Shown: in pieces, positions 1 through 8,417 of the stretch
How the letters are laid out: every line of letters begins with the position of its first letter
How positions within the stretch are numbered: position 1 is the stretch's first letter
Assembly: GCA_938017825.1 (NCBI GenBank)
Contig: CALIJE010000015.1
Location: 1 to 64,000 of the forward strand
DNA length: 64,000 bases
DNA from: an uncultured Flavobacteriaceae bacterium
GTDB lineage: Bacteria > Bacteroidota > Bacteroidia > Flavobacteriales > Flavobacteriaceae
Direction: 5' to 3'
Made by a program: the position numbers and the translations under genes
Notes under the pieces: generated by a model
What the model was told of the DNA's origin: nothing
The model's input: only the letters and a program-made list of their open reading frames with translations
Database searches by the model: none

Positions 1-279
1 CTGTCCCGTGGCCTGGCCGGCAACCCCCAAAGTGGGATCGAAAAGCTCGCTGAACGTCGCACCGGTGCTCACCTCGACGAAGGTCGTAGGGGAACTCGCC
101 GCCCAGGTCAACAAACGACCGTCGGGCAGGTTCGCAACCGCTACGGGAACGATATCGAAACCGATAGGAGAACTCCACTCGCCATCAACTTCCGAAGTCT
201 GGGAGGTAGCGTTTAACGCAAAAATTAACACGAAAAGAGTCGAAAAAAAACTTCTAGAAGCAGAAAAAATACTCCCCAT
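1..279 (-). CDS. Secreted galactose-oxidase/kelch-like protein, N-terminal fragment
   Basis: The minus strand is open from an ATG at 279 to the window edge, so only the first 93 residues are present. They begin with a hydrophobic signal peptide ending near NATSQ, followed by a segment with LPDGRLLTWAA and, about 25 residues later, ELFDPTLG. That layout (a first blade with PDGR..TW and a FDP..G turn) is seen in galactose-oxidase-like kelch propellers. The catalytic tyrosines and copper ligands would lie outside the window, so neither enzymatic activity nor total length can be judged. It is transcribed divergently from the sigma-factor gene to its right. The family call is an inference from a short stretch; the reading frame itself is convincing because the opposite-strand frame over the same bases is not protein-like. 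Confidence 0.6.
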   Translation of the reverse strand, partial: MGSIFSASRSFFSTLFVLIFALNATSQTSEVDGEWSSPIGFDIVPVAVANLPDGRLLTWAASSPTTFVEVSTGATFSELFDPTLGVAGQATGQ

Positions 280-483
280 AGCTACATAAATTAAAATAAA
301 GTTACTGGGGAAAAAATTCTAGTCATTTCCAAAATTAATGTGAAAATACAAAGCTTCGTCAAAATAATCACTTTTATCGACAAATTCTCAAAATCATCGA
401 TAAACTGCATTTCTGAATTTTTTAAGCACAAGACTGTAACAATACTTAAATTGTATTCTCTTTTCTCTAAACCATCTAATTTT

Positions 484-1038
484 TTGAGCCACAAAAAAGA
501 CCATATTGATGATTTATTACAATCGTGTATCCTAGGAAAACAAAGTGCACAATTGGAAGTTTACAACCGGTACTACTCGGCCATGTTCAATACCTCATTT
601 CGTATTGTAAAAGATAGTGCCGAAGCTGAGGATGTAATGCAGGAATCGTTTTTAAACGCGTTTACGAAACTCGATTCTTTCAAAGGTGAAGTAGCTTTTG
701 GTGCATGGCTGAAGCGTATCGTAATAAACAACAGTATTTATCATTACAGAAAAAAACAAAAGAAAAATGAGGTTGCTCTGGATGATATACTTTATAAGGT
801 CGAAGACAATGACGGAGTTGATGTGGACAATGGGTTGACCGAACTGAAGGCTCAAAAAGTGATGGAAACCATGGATTCGCTAAAAGACAACTACAGACTT
901 TCTTTGACCTTACATTTAATTGAAGGGTATGATTATGAAGAAATAAGCTCGATTATGAATATTAGTTATGCCAATTGTAGAACAACTATTTCAAGGGCAA
1001 AGGAAAGTTTAAGAAATAAATTAAAGACAATTTACTAA
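484..1038 (+). CDS. ECF-type RNA polymerase sigma-70 factor
   Basis: The product is an alternative sigma factor that would direct RNA polymerase to a small regulon. Region 2 is visible as the EDVMQESFLNAFTKLDSF segment with FGAWLKRIVINN, and region 4 as the C-terminal YEEISSIMNISYANCRTTISRAK helix-turn-helix. I place the start at TTG 484 (Met-SHKKDHIDDLLQ, 184 residues), because that is where family-like sequence begins; an upstream in-frame ATG at 340 would add 48 residues of AT-rich, non-family sequence (232 residues). The stop and the next gene's ATG share one base (TAATG at 1036-1040), so the downstream membrane protein is translationally coupled and is its likely anti-sigma partner. The genes after it (DUF4097 and GIN-domain proteins) form the rest of the apparent operon. 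Function is confident; start is uncertain. Confidence 0.9.
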   Translation: MSHKKDHIDDLLQSCILGKQSAQLEVYNRYYSAMFNTSFRIVKDSAEAEDVMQESFLNAFTKLDSFKGEVAFGAWLKRIVINNSIYHYRKKQKKNEVALDDILYKVEDNDGVDVDNGLTELKAQKVMETMDSLKDNYRLSLTLHLIEGYDYEEISSIMNISYANCRTTISRAKESLRNKLKTIY

Positions 1039-1592
1039 TGGAAAAAGACTTGGACAAACTGTTCGGTGAACTTAAGGGTTCTTTCGATATCAAAGTACCT
1101 CATGAAGGGCATGAAGAGCGCTTTATTGACAAGCTGAATGCATCTAGCCAAAAAAGCATGGAACGCAAAAGTAATTCCTGGATGCGACCTCTTGCAATCG
1201 CAGCTTCTATTGCAGCATTGTTGGCTATCGGTTTTGTGGCATTGCAAAATAGGCCAACCCACAAAGAGCAGTTGGCGGAAATTTCTCCTGAAGCGGCTAA
1301 TACCGAATTTTATTTTGCCAGTTTGATAGAAGAACAAATTAAAGAACTACAGGAGGAAAGTACTCCTGAGACACAGCGCATGGTAGACGACACCATGAAT
1401 CAATTGAATAAATTGGAAGTTGATTACCAAGCGCTCGAAAAAGACCTATTGGATGGCGGTAACAACAAAATGATCTTAAGTGCTATGATTACCAACTTTC
1501 AAACTCGTATTGATCTGCTAAAAGAGGTTTTGGACAAAATCGAAACTATTAAAATATTAAAACAATCAAATGATGAAAACTATACTATTTAG
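1038..1592 (+). CDS. Anti-sigma-factor-like single-pass membrane protein
   Basis: A 184-residue protein with a charged N-terminal cytoplasmic part (about residues 1-49), one transmembrane helix at about 50-69 (RPLAIAASIAALLAIGFVAL) and a C-terminal, mainly helical, Glu/Lys/Gln-rich periplasmic part that looks like coiled coil. It overlaps the sigma gene by one base and overlaps the next gene by 23 bases, so the three are co-translated. By position and topology it should bind and restrain the sigma factor and respond to an envelope signal. I do not see a zinc-binding HxxxCxxC anti-sigma motif, so it is not a classical ZAS protein, and the anti-sigma role is inferred from context only. Confidence 0.75.
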   Translation: MEKDLDKLFGELKGSFDIKVPHEGHEERFIDKLNASSQKSMERKSNSWMRPLAIAASIAALLAIGFVALQNRPTHKEQLAEISPEAANTEFYFASLIEEQIKELQEESTPETQRMVDDTMNQLNKLEVDYQALEKDLLDGGNNKMILSAMITNFQTRIDLLKEVLDKIETIKILKQSNDENYTI

Positions 1593-2658
1593 AATAACCA
1601 TACTGCTTTTGTTGCTTGCACCCCTAAGCATGTTTCCCAACGATGGTAAGCACAACGGAAAGTATACTAAAGAAAAAACCATAAAGAAGGAATTCGATGT
1701 GGATTCAGATGCCTTGTTAAAGGTAAGTAACAGCTATGGGAACCTCAACATTACTTCTTGGAACGAAGATAGGGTTATGATTGAAGTACATATCAAAACC
1801 AATGGTAACAATGAGGAAAAAGTACTGAAAAAGTTAAATGAGATCAGTGTTGATTTTGAAAATAGTGCCCGAATGGTTTCCGCAAGGACTATCTTCAATA
1901 ACAACAAAAGTAGTTGGGGCTGGGGCGGTAACAATAAAGTGAATATGCAGATAAATTATACCATAAAATTGCCCGTGAAAAACAGCGTGCATTTAAATAA
2001 CGACTATGGTAGCATAATTTTAGACCGTATAGATGGCCATGCCAAAATAAGTTGTGATTATGGGAGATTGGATATCGGTGAGCTTCGCGGAAGGAACAAT
2101 CAATTGAACTTTGATTACACTTCGAAGTCTCGCATCGGTTATATAAATAGTGGCAAAATTACCGCTGATTATTCTGGCTATACCATAGAAAAAGCAGGGG
2201 ACCTCACTATAATTGCAGATTATACCAATTCAACAGTAGATAAAATGGGAAATCTGGAATACAACAGCGATTATGGCAAGATTGAAATCGGTGAAGCCGA
2301 TAATGTAAAAGGTACCGGCGATTATATAAACGTACGCCTTGGAACCATTCACGGTAACGTTGATGTGAATGCGGATTACGGTTCTGTAAAAATTGGTAAA
2401 ATGGATTCTGATGCTGGTAATATTCTTATCAATTCTGATTATACAGGAGTAAAAATTGGTTATGATGATGGGTATCATTTTAACTTTGAAATAAAGACCT
2501 CCTATGCAGGCGTAAGTGGAAAAGACGATTTCGAAATTAATATTAGCGAAGTAAAAAGTAGCCGAAAGTATTACAAAGGATATCGTGGGTCTTCCAGCAG
2601 CGGGAATACCGTTTCAGTTTCGAGCGAATATGGCAACATATCATTTTATAAAAACTAA
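1570..2658 (+). CDS. DUF4097-family secreted beta-repeat protein
   Basis: A 362-residue exported protein with a hydrophobic signal sequence (residues about 1-22) and then a long run of short beta repeats of the type xxDYGxxxIxxx (NDYGSIILD, CDYGRLDIG, SDYGKIEIG, ADYGSVKIG, SEYGNISFY). This is the DUF4097 right-handed beta-helix pattern, the family that includes LiaG-like proteins. Its first codons overlap the end of the membrane protein gene by 23 bases (tandem ATG ATG at 1570). No catalytic motif is visible. Association with a sigma/anti-sigma pair suggests it is either the target or the sensor side of an envelope-stress circuit; that is inference. Confidence 0.8.
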   Translation: MMKTILFRITILLLLLAPLSMFPNDGKHNGKYTKEKTIKKEFDVDSDALLKVSNSYGNLNITSWNEDRVMIEVHIKTNGNNEEKVLKKLNEISVDFENSARMVSARTIFNNNKSSWGWGGNNKVNMQINYTIKLPVKNSVHLNNDYGSIILDRIDGHAKISCDYGRLDIGELRGRNNQLNFDYTSKSRIGYINSGKITADYSGYTIEKAGDLTIIADYTNSTVDKMGNLEYNSDYGKIEIGEADNVKGTGDYINVRLGTIHGNVDVNADYGSVKIGKMDSDAGNILINSDYTGVKIGYDDGYHFNFEIKTSYAGVSGKDDFEINISEVKSSRKYYKGYRGSSSSGNTVSVSSEYGNISFYKN

Positions 2659-2725
2659 ATCATTAATCAAATCCTAGCTAAAACCTAAAAGAACAAGTAC
2701 TAGCTATGATTTTAAAACAACTATC

Positions 2726-3451
2726 ATGAAAAAATTTATTGCATTTGGATTAACATTATTGATAACAATTTCATGCTCTGCCCAATGGGGCAAACGCATA
2801 AAGGGAAATGGGAACAATACAACCATTGAACGGAGCGTAGGTAGTTATGACGCCGTGTCTTTGGCCGGTTGGTTCGATGTAGATCTAGTGGCTGGGGAAG
2901 AAGGACAACTAATATTGGAAGGTGAATCGAATTTATTGGAGTATATCGTTACCGACGTAAAAGACGGAAAGCTCAGAATAAAGGTAAAAAAGGGGTATAA
3001 TTTGAAACCTTCTTCCTGGGACAATGGAATTCGCGTTACAGTGCCCATCGAAAGTGTTAATGCGGTAAAATTATCCGGTTCGGGTGATGTTGTTGGTAAG
3101 ACGACCATAAAATCAGACAAATTCGAAACGGCATTGTCCGGTTCGGGTGATTTGACCTTGGATATCGAAAGTAATTCGATCGAGGCATCAATGTCGGGTT
3201 CAGGCGACATTAATTTGAGCGGGAATACCGAAAATTTTGAAGTTAGTATATCGGGTTCAGGCGATATCAAGGCTTATGATCTAGAGGCCGATAATGTAGA
3301 TGCTACCGTGTCTGGCTCAGCAGATATTAAAGTTACTGCGAACAAAATGATCAGAGCCCGAGTGTCAGGGTCGGGAGATATCAGTTACAGGGGAAATCCC
3401 AGTAAGGTAGATACCAAGTCCTCAGGATCGGGAGATATTTCAAAAGGATAA
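2726..3451 (+). CDS. GIN-domain (DUF2807) protein with seven SGSGD repeats
   Basis: A 241-residue exported protein: hydrophobic leader with a possible lipidated Cys17 (TISCSAQ), then the head GIN domain (DUF2807, often labelled putative auto-transporter adhesin). The second half carries seven copies of SGSGD or SGSAD spaced about 20 residues apart (KLSGSGDVV, ALSGSGDLT, SMSGSGDIN, SISGSGDIK, TVSGSADIK, RVSGSGDIS, KSSGSGDIS), each one turn of a beta helix. It lies 67 bp after the DUF4097 gene and is followed by a strong terminator, so it is the last gene of the sigma-factor unit. The adhesin label is a family name; nothing here demonstrates adhesion. Confidence 0.85.
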   Translation: MKKFIAFGLTLLITISCSAQWGKRIKGNGNNTTIERSVGSYDAVSLAGWFDVDLVAGEEGQLILEGESNLLEYIVTDVKDGKLRIKVKKGYNLKPSSWDNGIRVTVPIESVNAVKLSGSGDVVGKTTIKSDKFETALSGSGDLTLDIESNSIEASMSGSGDINLSGNTENFEVSISGSGDIKAYDLEADNVDATVSGSADIKVTANKMIRARVSGSGDISYRGNPSKVDTKSSGSGDISKG

Positions 3452-3471
3452 GGGGTTTGTTCATCAAAAAA

Positions 3472-3506
3472 TCAAAAAAAAGCCGCTGTACAGCGGCTTT
3501 TTCTTT
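3472..3506. terminator. Bidirectional intrinsic terminator
   Basis: The inverted repeat AAAGCCGCTG-TA-CAGCGGCTTT (3479-3500) is flanked by an A-run on the left and a T-run on the right, so it works in both directions. It sits between two convergent genes, the GIN-domain gene ending at 3451 and the large minus-strand gene ending at 3528, and serves both. Confidence 0.9.
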
Positions 3507-3527
3507 TCTATCTACAAATTAATGCTA

Positions 3528-6500
3528 TCACCTAATTATCAAATTTTTACTTGAGGTCCATACCTTAGAACTCACGACCATAATGTAGGTACCCTTAGCG
3601 AAACTACTCACATCTATAGTTGCTTGTCGACCACCTTTCAATCGTAATACCTCTCGGCCTAAAACGGAGTACATTACATAATCTACTTCGGTCTCGTCGC
3701 CAATGTTACTTACTGAAATGGTTAATTGTGTTGAGGCAGGGTTCGGACTTAACATAAAACTTGGGGTGTTTGCGGCTTCTGCATTAACATCCCAAAGTAG
3801 AAATTGTCCCAACTCAGCAGTCGTCATAAATGGTGATAATACGCTACCTGGAATAACTTCTGCTGCCTGTGCCCCGTTACCGTCGCTTGGTTTGCGCCAT
3901 CCGGCAGCCAAATGATCTCCGAACGCGCCTTCCTTCATCAATCCTTCGATATAGTAGGTATCATCCTTTCTCAAGAAAATTCCCTGTGATTTCTGAGTTG
4001 TGAATTTATCCCATTCTTGACTGTTTGTCCATCCCTCATGATAAGCAACCCTAACTTTCTCGGATGCTTCTGAGGTAGGACTAAGGTTCAGCTCTGTGAA
4101 GTTATTTCCTGAAACGTAAAAATAATAGATGCCCGTTTCTGGAGCGCATAAATAACCCCTGACCCTAACGCCATAATCGTCTCCGGTGTTCTCAGGAATT
4201 TCAAAACTCGAAAGTTCCGCGACCGAGGTCGGCGTATCTGGATAAGATGGTGCGCTCAATAGATCGGCAATGGTATAGCCAGGAACATTGTCATAACGCT
4301 CCATCAAAATCGTACCACTGGCCGTGCATGTATCCACATTATTCGGAATAACTTCAATATTCGATTGGGCCGTAAAACCTCCATCGTTGGTGGTTACCGT
4401 AATAATTGCAGTACCTTCTCCTACGGCATCGACCTCACCATTCGCATTTACATCTGCTACTGCTGTATTACTAGATGACCAAACGACCGATTTGTCGCTT
4501 GCATTGAAAGGAGCAATCGTGGGACTTAAAGAAGCCGATTCATTGGTAACAAGCATTATACTCGTCGGCGATAAAGAGACTCCACTAACTGCAACATTTT
4601 GCAAAACCATTGGTGATAGTACATCACCTGGCACCACTTCGGTTGCCTGAGCCCCGTTACCGTCGCTTGGCTTTCGCCAGCCTACGGCCAAATGATCGCC
4701 AAAAGAACCTTCTTTCATTAAGGCTTCTATATAATAACTATTGCCTTCCGTTAGGACTACTGCTTGTGATTTTTGGGTTGCAAACTTGTCCCATTCCTCA
4801 CTGTTCGTCCAACTTTCGTGATACGCGATTCTTAGTTTGTCTGCATCATTGGCAGTAGTGCTAAGACTAAGTTCGGAGTGGTTATTACCGGCTACGTAAA
4901 AATAATAGGTCCCGGTCTCCGGCGCACATACATATCCTCTTACGCGAACTCCATAGTTATCCGCTGTATTCTCGGCAATCCTAAAATCGTCGATTTCAAT
5001 CATCAACGATGGGGCATCTGGATAAGAAGGTGCATTGAGCAAATCTGGGATGGTATAGCCTGGAATATTATCGTAACGCTCCATCAAAATCGAACCGCTG
5101 GCTACACAATCACCAACAGCAGGCGTAACGTTGACCGTAGCTTCGTCGGTAAAGCCTCCGTCATTGGTGGTCACCGTAATGATCGTACTACCTGAGTTAA
5201 GGGCCGTAACCGATCCGTTTGCGTTTACTGAAGCAACACTGGTATCACTCGACGACCATGTTACGGTTTGGTCATCGGCATCAGCGGGAACAATAGCTGC
5301 ATTTAAACTAGATGTTTCACCAACTTCCAAAGTCAAGGTCTGAGCATCTAATGTTACTCCTGTGACATTGATGGTAGGAGGGCCATCGAAATAATCGAAT
5401 ACCGTGCAAGGTATTACCTCATCTGGTATATTCCCATTTCCATTACTTGGTCTTCGCCATCCTACTGACAGGTTATCCCCACCGATTCCTTCATTCATCA
5501 ATGCCTCGATGTAATAATTTTGGCCCGCTACCAAATTGATGCCAGCAGACTTTTGTGTTGGAAACTTATTCCATTCTTCTGGGAATGTCCAACCATCGTG
5601 ATATGCGATACGTACCTTATTGGCTTCATTCTCATCACTACTTAAACTCAATTCTACATTATCATCTCCTTCAACCCAAAAGTAATATGTACCGGACTCA
5701 GGAGCCTTTAATATTCCTTTAACCCTTGATCCGTAATTGTCATCAACATTGTTCGGAATTCGAAATTCGCCCAATTCATTAACTCGGGTAGGATTATCTG
5801 GAAAGTTCGCATTGCTTCTTAATTCAGCAAGTGTATTGCCTGGTACATTTTCAAAGGTTTCCATGATAATGCGATTAGCGCATGGGTTGTCGGCCGGTGT
5901 AAGCTGACTTATCCAATCATTGATCAACTGTACCGCTCTATCATCGATTTTATTTTTTGAAACCGGCGGCATCATAATAGTAGGGTCGGTACTATTTAGT
6001 CGATGATAAAGGATAGACGTATCCGGGTTTCCTGGATCAATGATTTTCTCATTCGGAATCCCTAAACTTTCATACGGTGCTGCGGTCAAAAGTCCGGTTT
6101 GTGTCAAATCCAATTTTAACCTGAGGTCGAAACTTCCGCGATTACCTGTTCCAGGTCGATGGCAATTGGCACAATTAAGATCCATATATGAGCGTGCCTT
6201 GTCCTCGATACTGGCATTGGGGTCATCGAGCGCCTTTGAAGTAAGCAGGGCTCCCGTATCGGAATCAAGTATGGTCTCATCCAATATTCCCAAATGACTT
6301 AAGGTCACTAATTGGTTTGCCGTTCTCCCGGTAGAAGGGTAGGTATAATCCTTGTTTAAATATCTGGTCCTGGTGCCTAAGGTGCCACCAGTAGTAGGAT
6401 TGTGGCAACTAATACAATCGCTATTGCTGGGATATGACCAGGTTTGGGTTCCTGTACTACCATCGGCATTCGTAATATTGATTGTTTCATCCAAGCCACT

Positions 6501-8243
6501 TGTCAATAAAACCGCATCGGTTCCTTGATCGTTCCATTTATAGGTAGTAAAATAAAAGTTGCCATCGGCAGCTTTGACTGAAAAACGTGTTTCAAGCCTC
6601 TTGGTAATAGATGGATTCTGCGCATTGATCGGTAGCTCAAAATGTTTGACTAAAACGGATCCGATCGGAAAATTCCATACATCGTTTTCAGAGTATTCGA
6701 TTTTTTCCCCTGCAGTATCGTGAGAACCGTCGTTGGGGATACCGATCCATCTTTTCTTAAGGGCACCGTCTGACCAGAAAGACTCTACCAAATCATATGG
6801 TATAAGTCCATCTGAGGGTTCTAGGGTATTTAAATTTTTAAAGGCCCCTGTCTCCGAAAGTAAATTGGGCATTTGGGTCGGGGGGTTATCTTTGGAAACC
6901 ATTTTGTATAATGTGGAAACCCCTTGTTTCATAATGTACAGCTCACCTTGTTCGTCTTCTCCAAACGAGATGATATTCGTAGAGGTAAAATCCCCCAGCT
7001 GCGTGTAGTCGCCCGTACTGGTATCAATCGTCCAAATCTCCTCTCCCCTACCATAATCGGCACATACATACTTCCCTTGAAGTTCGGGAATTTCAGAACC
7101 TCTGTACACATAGCCACCTATAACGGCATTCGCTTCGGCTCTTGGAAAGATCGTCAACGGCCTTTCATGCTGCATTCCGTTCAATAGGTCTTGAACGCAA
7201 TTCCTATTGATAAACAAACCTTCATATACTGGCCAACCATAGTTCCTGCCTTTTTTTATAACATTGATCTCCTCATGACGACCACCACCGATTTCCCCAA
7301 CATACAAATCGCCGGTTGCGCGGTCTTTGGTCATTCGATGCGGGTTTCTGTGCCCCAAACTATAATACTCCTCAAAATGATCACCTGTTGGACTTAAAAA
7401 AGGATTATCATTGGGAATCCAATAACCATTGCCCGTTATTTCATCTGAAAAGCCGTGATCGGCCGGCATAGTCCTAACCGGTGGATGACTTTTGGTATTG
7501 TCTCGATCAACATCTATTCGTAAGACACCGCCATCAAGATTATTCGTAATATCCTGCGATTTCTTAAACGCTGTTTGGTCACCCGTTGTGAGGTACAAAA
7601 AGCCGTCATCACCAAAAACAAGACCCCCGCCCCTGTGCGTAGTGCCATACATTCTCAACTTCAACAATATCTGCTCTGAAGATTGTTGCACTGCTAGGGT
7701 GGTAGGGTTCATCTGATACCTGGCCAATACCAAAAAATTGCCCCAGTATTCCTCATTATCACAGTTCTGAATCGTATAATTATTCGGAATGTTTTGTCCG
7801 TTGGCGTCTTTGGTCGTATACCAGGTATAGAAAAAGTTATTGCCGGGCGTACCGTAATCCGGATGCAAGGCCAAGCCCAAAAAACCGCCATCCCATACCA
7901 CACCGACCTTGTTCGATAAATCTAACAATACGTTTTTCGTAGAAACGTTCGGCGTCTTATCGAACCAAAACAACTGACCATCGCGTTGACCAATAATAAT
8001 TTTATTGGAATTTGGTATCTCATTGAAAGTCAACGGAGAATCGAACGTCAGATTAGGAAAAATCGGCTCATAGGGCAACCCTTGGGCAGGAACTGCAGGA
8101 AAATTGCCGTTTAAATAGCTTTCGAGTGGCTCTGCGTCATCAAGGCCAGAACCTGCAAAAAAAGGCACTGCACTGAGTAGCAAAAGTGAAGAAGCTAATA
8201 AAAGGTATTTTCGTGATTTTGTGAGGAGTAATTTTTTTTTCAC
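3528..8243 (-). CDS. Secreted sugar-dehydrogenase propeller / diheme cytochrome / PA14 multidomain protein with T9SS sorting domain
   Basis: A 1571-residue exported protein. After the signal peptide (about 1-31), residues about 60-450 form a soluble quinoprotein glucose/sorbosone dehydrogenase-like beta-propeller (GGFLGLALHPDYG, THRGGGLVFGDDGFLYLTTGD, GRNYGWPVYEG). Residues about 460-780 resemble the HNE_0200 (TIGR03806)-type region and hold two c-type heme sites, C610-ISC-H614 and C691-ANC-H695, with a likely distal Met in IMMPPVSK. Then come three PA14-like carbohydrate-binding domains whose equivalent Met residues are at 794, 1054 and 1314, i.e. exactly 260 apart, separated by two BIG2 Ig-like domains (VTLDAQTLTLEVG, VSLSPTSIMLVTNES). 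The last about 75 residues (LSPNPASTQLTISV to the end) are a type A type IX secretion sorting domain. It probably oxidises a sugar outside the cell and passes electrons through its hemes. Substrate unknown. It is monocistronic and ends at a shared terminator. Confidence 0.92.
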   Translation of the reverse strand: MKKKLLLTKSRKYLLLASSLLLLSAVPFFAGSGLDDAEPLESYLNGNFPAVPAQGLPYEPIFPNLTFDSPLTFNEIPNSNKIIIGQRDGQLFWFDKTPNVSTKNVLLDLSNKVGVVWDGGFLGLALHPDYGTPGNNFFYTWYTTKDANGQNIPNNYTIQNCDNEEYWGNFLVLARYQMNPTTLAVQQSSEQILLKLRMYGTTHRGGGLVFGDDGFLYLTTGDQTAFKKSQDITNNLDGGVLRIDVDRDNTKSHPPVRTMPADHGFSDEITGNGYWIPNDNPFLSPTGDHFEEYYSLGHRNPHRMTKDRATGDLYVGEIGGGRHEEINVIKKGRNYGWPVYEGLFINRNCVQDLLNGMQHERPLTIFPRAEANAVIGGYVYRGSEIPELQGKYVCADYGRGEEIWTIDTSTGDYTQLGDFTSTNIISFGEDEQGELYIMKQGVSTLYKMVSKDNPPTQMPNLLSETGAFKNLNTLEPSDGLIPYDLVESFWSDGALKKRWIGIPNDGSHDTAGEKIEYSENDVWNFPIGSVLVKHFELPINAQNPSITKRLETRFSVKAADGNFYFTTYKWNDQGTDAVLLTSGLDETINITNADGSTGTQTWSYPSNSDCISCHNPTTGGTLGTRTRYLNKDYTYPSTGRTANQLVTLSHLGILDETILDSDTGALLTSKALDDPNASIEDKARSYMDLNCANCHRPGTGNRGSFDLRLKLDLTQTGLLTAAPYESLGIPNEKIIDPGNPDTSILYHRLNSTDPTIMMPPVSKNKIDDRAVQLINDWISQLTPADNPCANRIIMETFENVPGNTLAELRSNANFPDNPTRVNELGEFRIPNNVDDNYGSRVKGILKAPESGTYYFWVEGDDNVELSLSSDENEANKVRIAYHDGWTFPEEWNKFPTQKSAGINLVAGQNYYIEALMNEGIGGDNLSVGWRRPSNGNGNIPDEVIPCTVFDYFDGPPTINVTGVTLDAQTLTLEVGETSSLNAAIVPADADDQTVTWSSSDTSVASVNANGSVTALNSGSTIITVTTNDGGFTDEATVNVTPAVGDCVASGSILMERYDNIPGYTIPDLLNAPSYPDAPSLMIEIDDFRIAENTADNYGVRVRGYVCAPETGTYYFYVAGNNHSELSLSTTANDADKLRIAYHESWTNSEEWDKFATQKSQAVVLTEGNSYYIEALMKEGSFGDHLAVGWRKPSDGNGAQATEVVPGDVLSPMVLQNVAVSGVSLSPTSIMLVTNESASLSPTIAPFNASDKSVVWSSSNTAVADVNANGEVDAVGEGTAIITVTTNDGGFTAQSNIEVIPNNVDTCTASGTILMERYDNVPGYTIADLLSAPSYPDTPTSVAELSSFEIPENTGDDYGVRVRGYLCAPETGIYYFYVSGNNFTELNLSPTSEASEKVRVAYHEGWTNSQEWDKFTTQKSQGIFLRKDDTYYIEGLMKEGAFGDHLAAGWRKPSDGNGAQAAEVIPGSVLSPFMTTAELGQFLLWDVNAEAANTPSFMLSPNPASTQLTISVSNIGDETEVDYVMYSVLGREVLRLKGGRQATIDVSSFAKGTYIMVVSSKVWTSSKNLIIR
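3790..5870 (-). repeat. Three-copy tandem PA14(-BIG2) coding repeat, period 780 bp
   Basis: Within the large secreted protein the block beginning ILMERYDNxPGYTIxDLL recurs so that equivalent codons lie at 4304, 5084 and 5864 (upper bases), an exact 780-bp (260-residue) period. Copies two and three are close to each other (shared ATGTYYF-like core, YYIEALMKEG versus YYIEGLMKEG, AVGWRKPSDGNGAQ versus AAGWRKPSDGNGAQ); the copy nearest the cytochrome region is more diverged. Confidence 0.85.
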
Positions 8244-8417
8244 TTGGTTTGGTTTATGGTCTGTACAAAAGAATGGATTTCCATATAGTTGTATGGCGCT
8301 AATCGATAATCTCCATTTTAAATCGATGAAGTGTACACTATCGTAAAATTCTAGTAATCAACGGCTATTGCCGATCGAAATACTTTAGTAGAACATATCG
8401 CGTTTAGGCTGGCTTAG

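Noticed and set aside
8-289. Open frame on the plus strand across the left edge
   Set aside because: The minus strand over the same bases encodes a signal peptide and a galactose-oxidase-like segment with proper composition; the plus frame has no such features.
2845-3270. Minus-strand frame with repeated SPEPD
   Set aside because: It is the complement of the SGSGD repeats of the GIN-domain gene, which has signal peptide, operon position and domain match.
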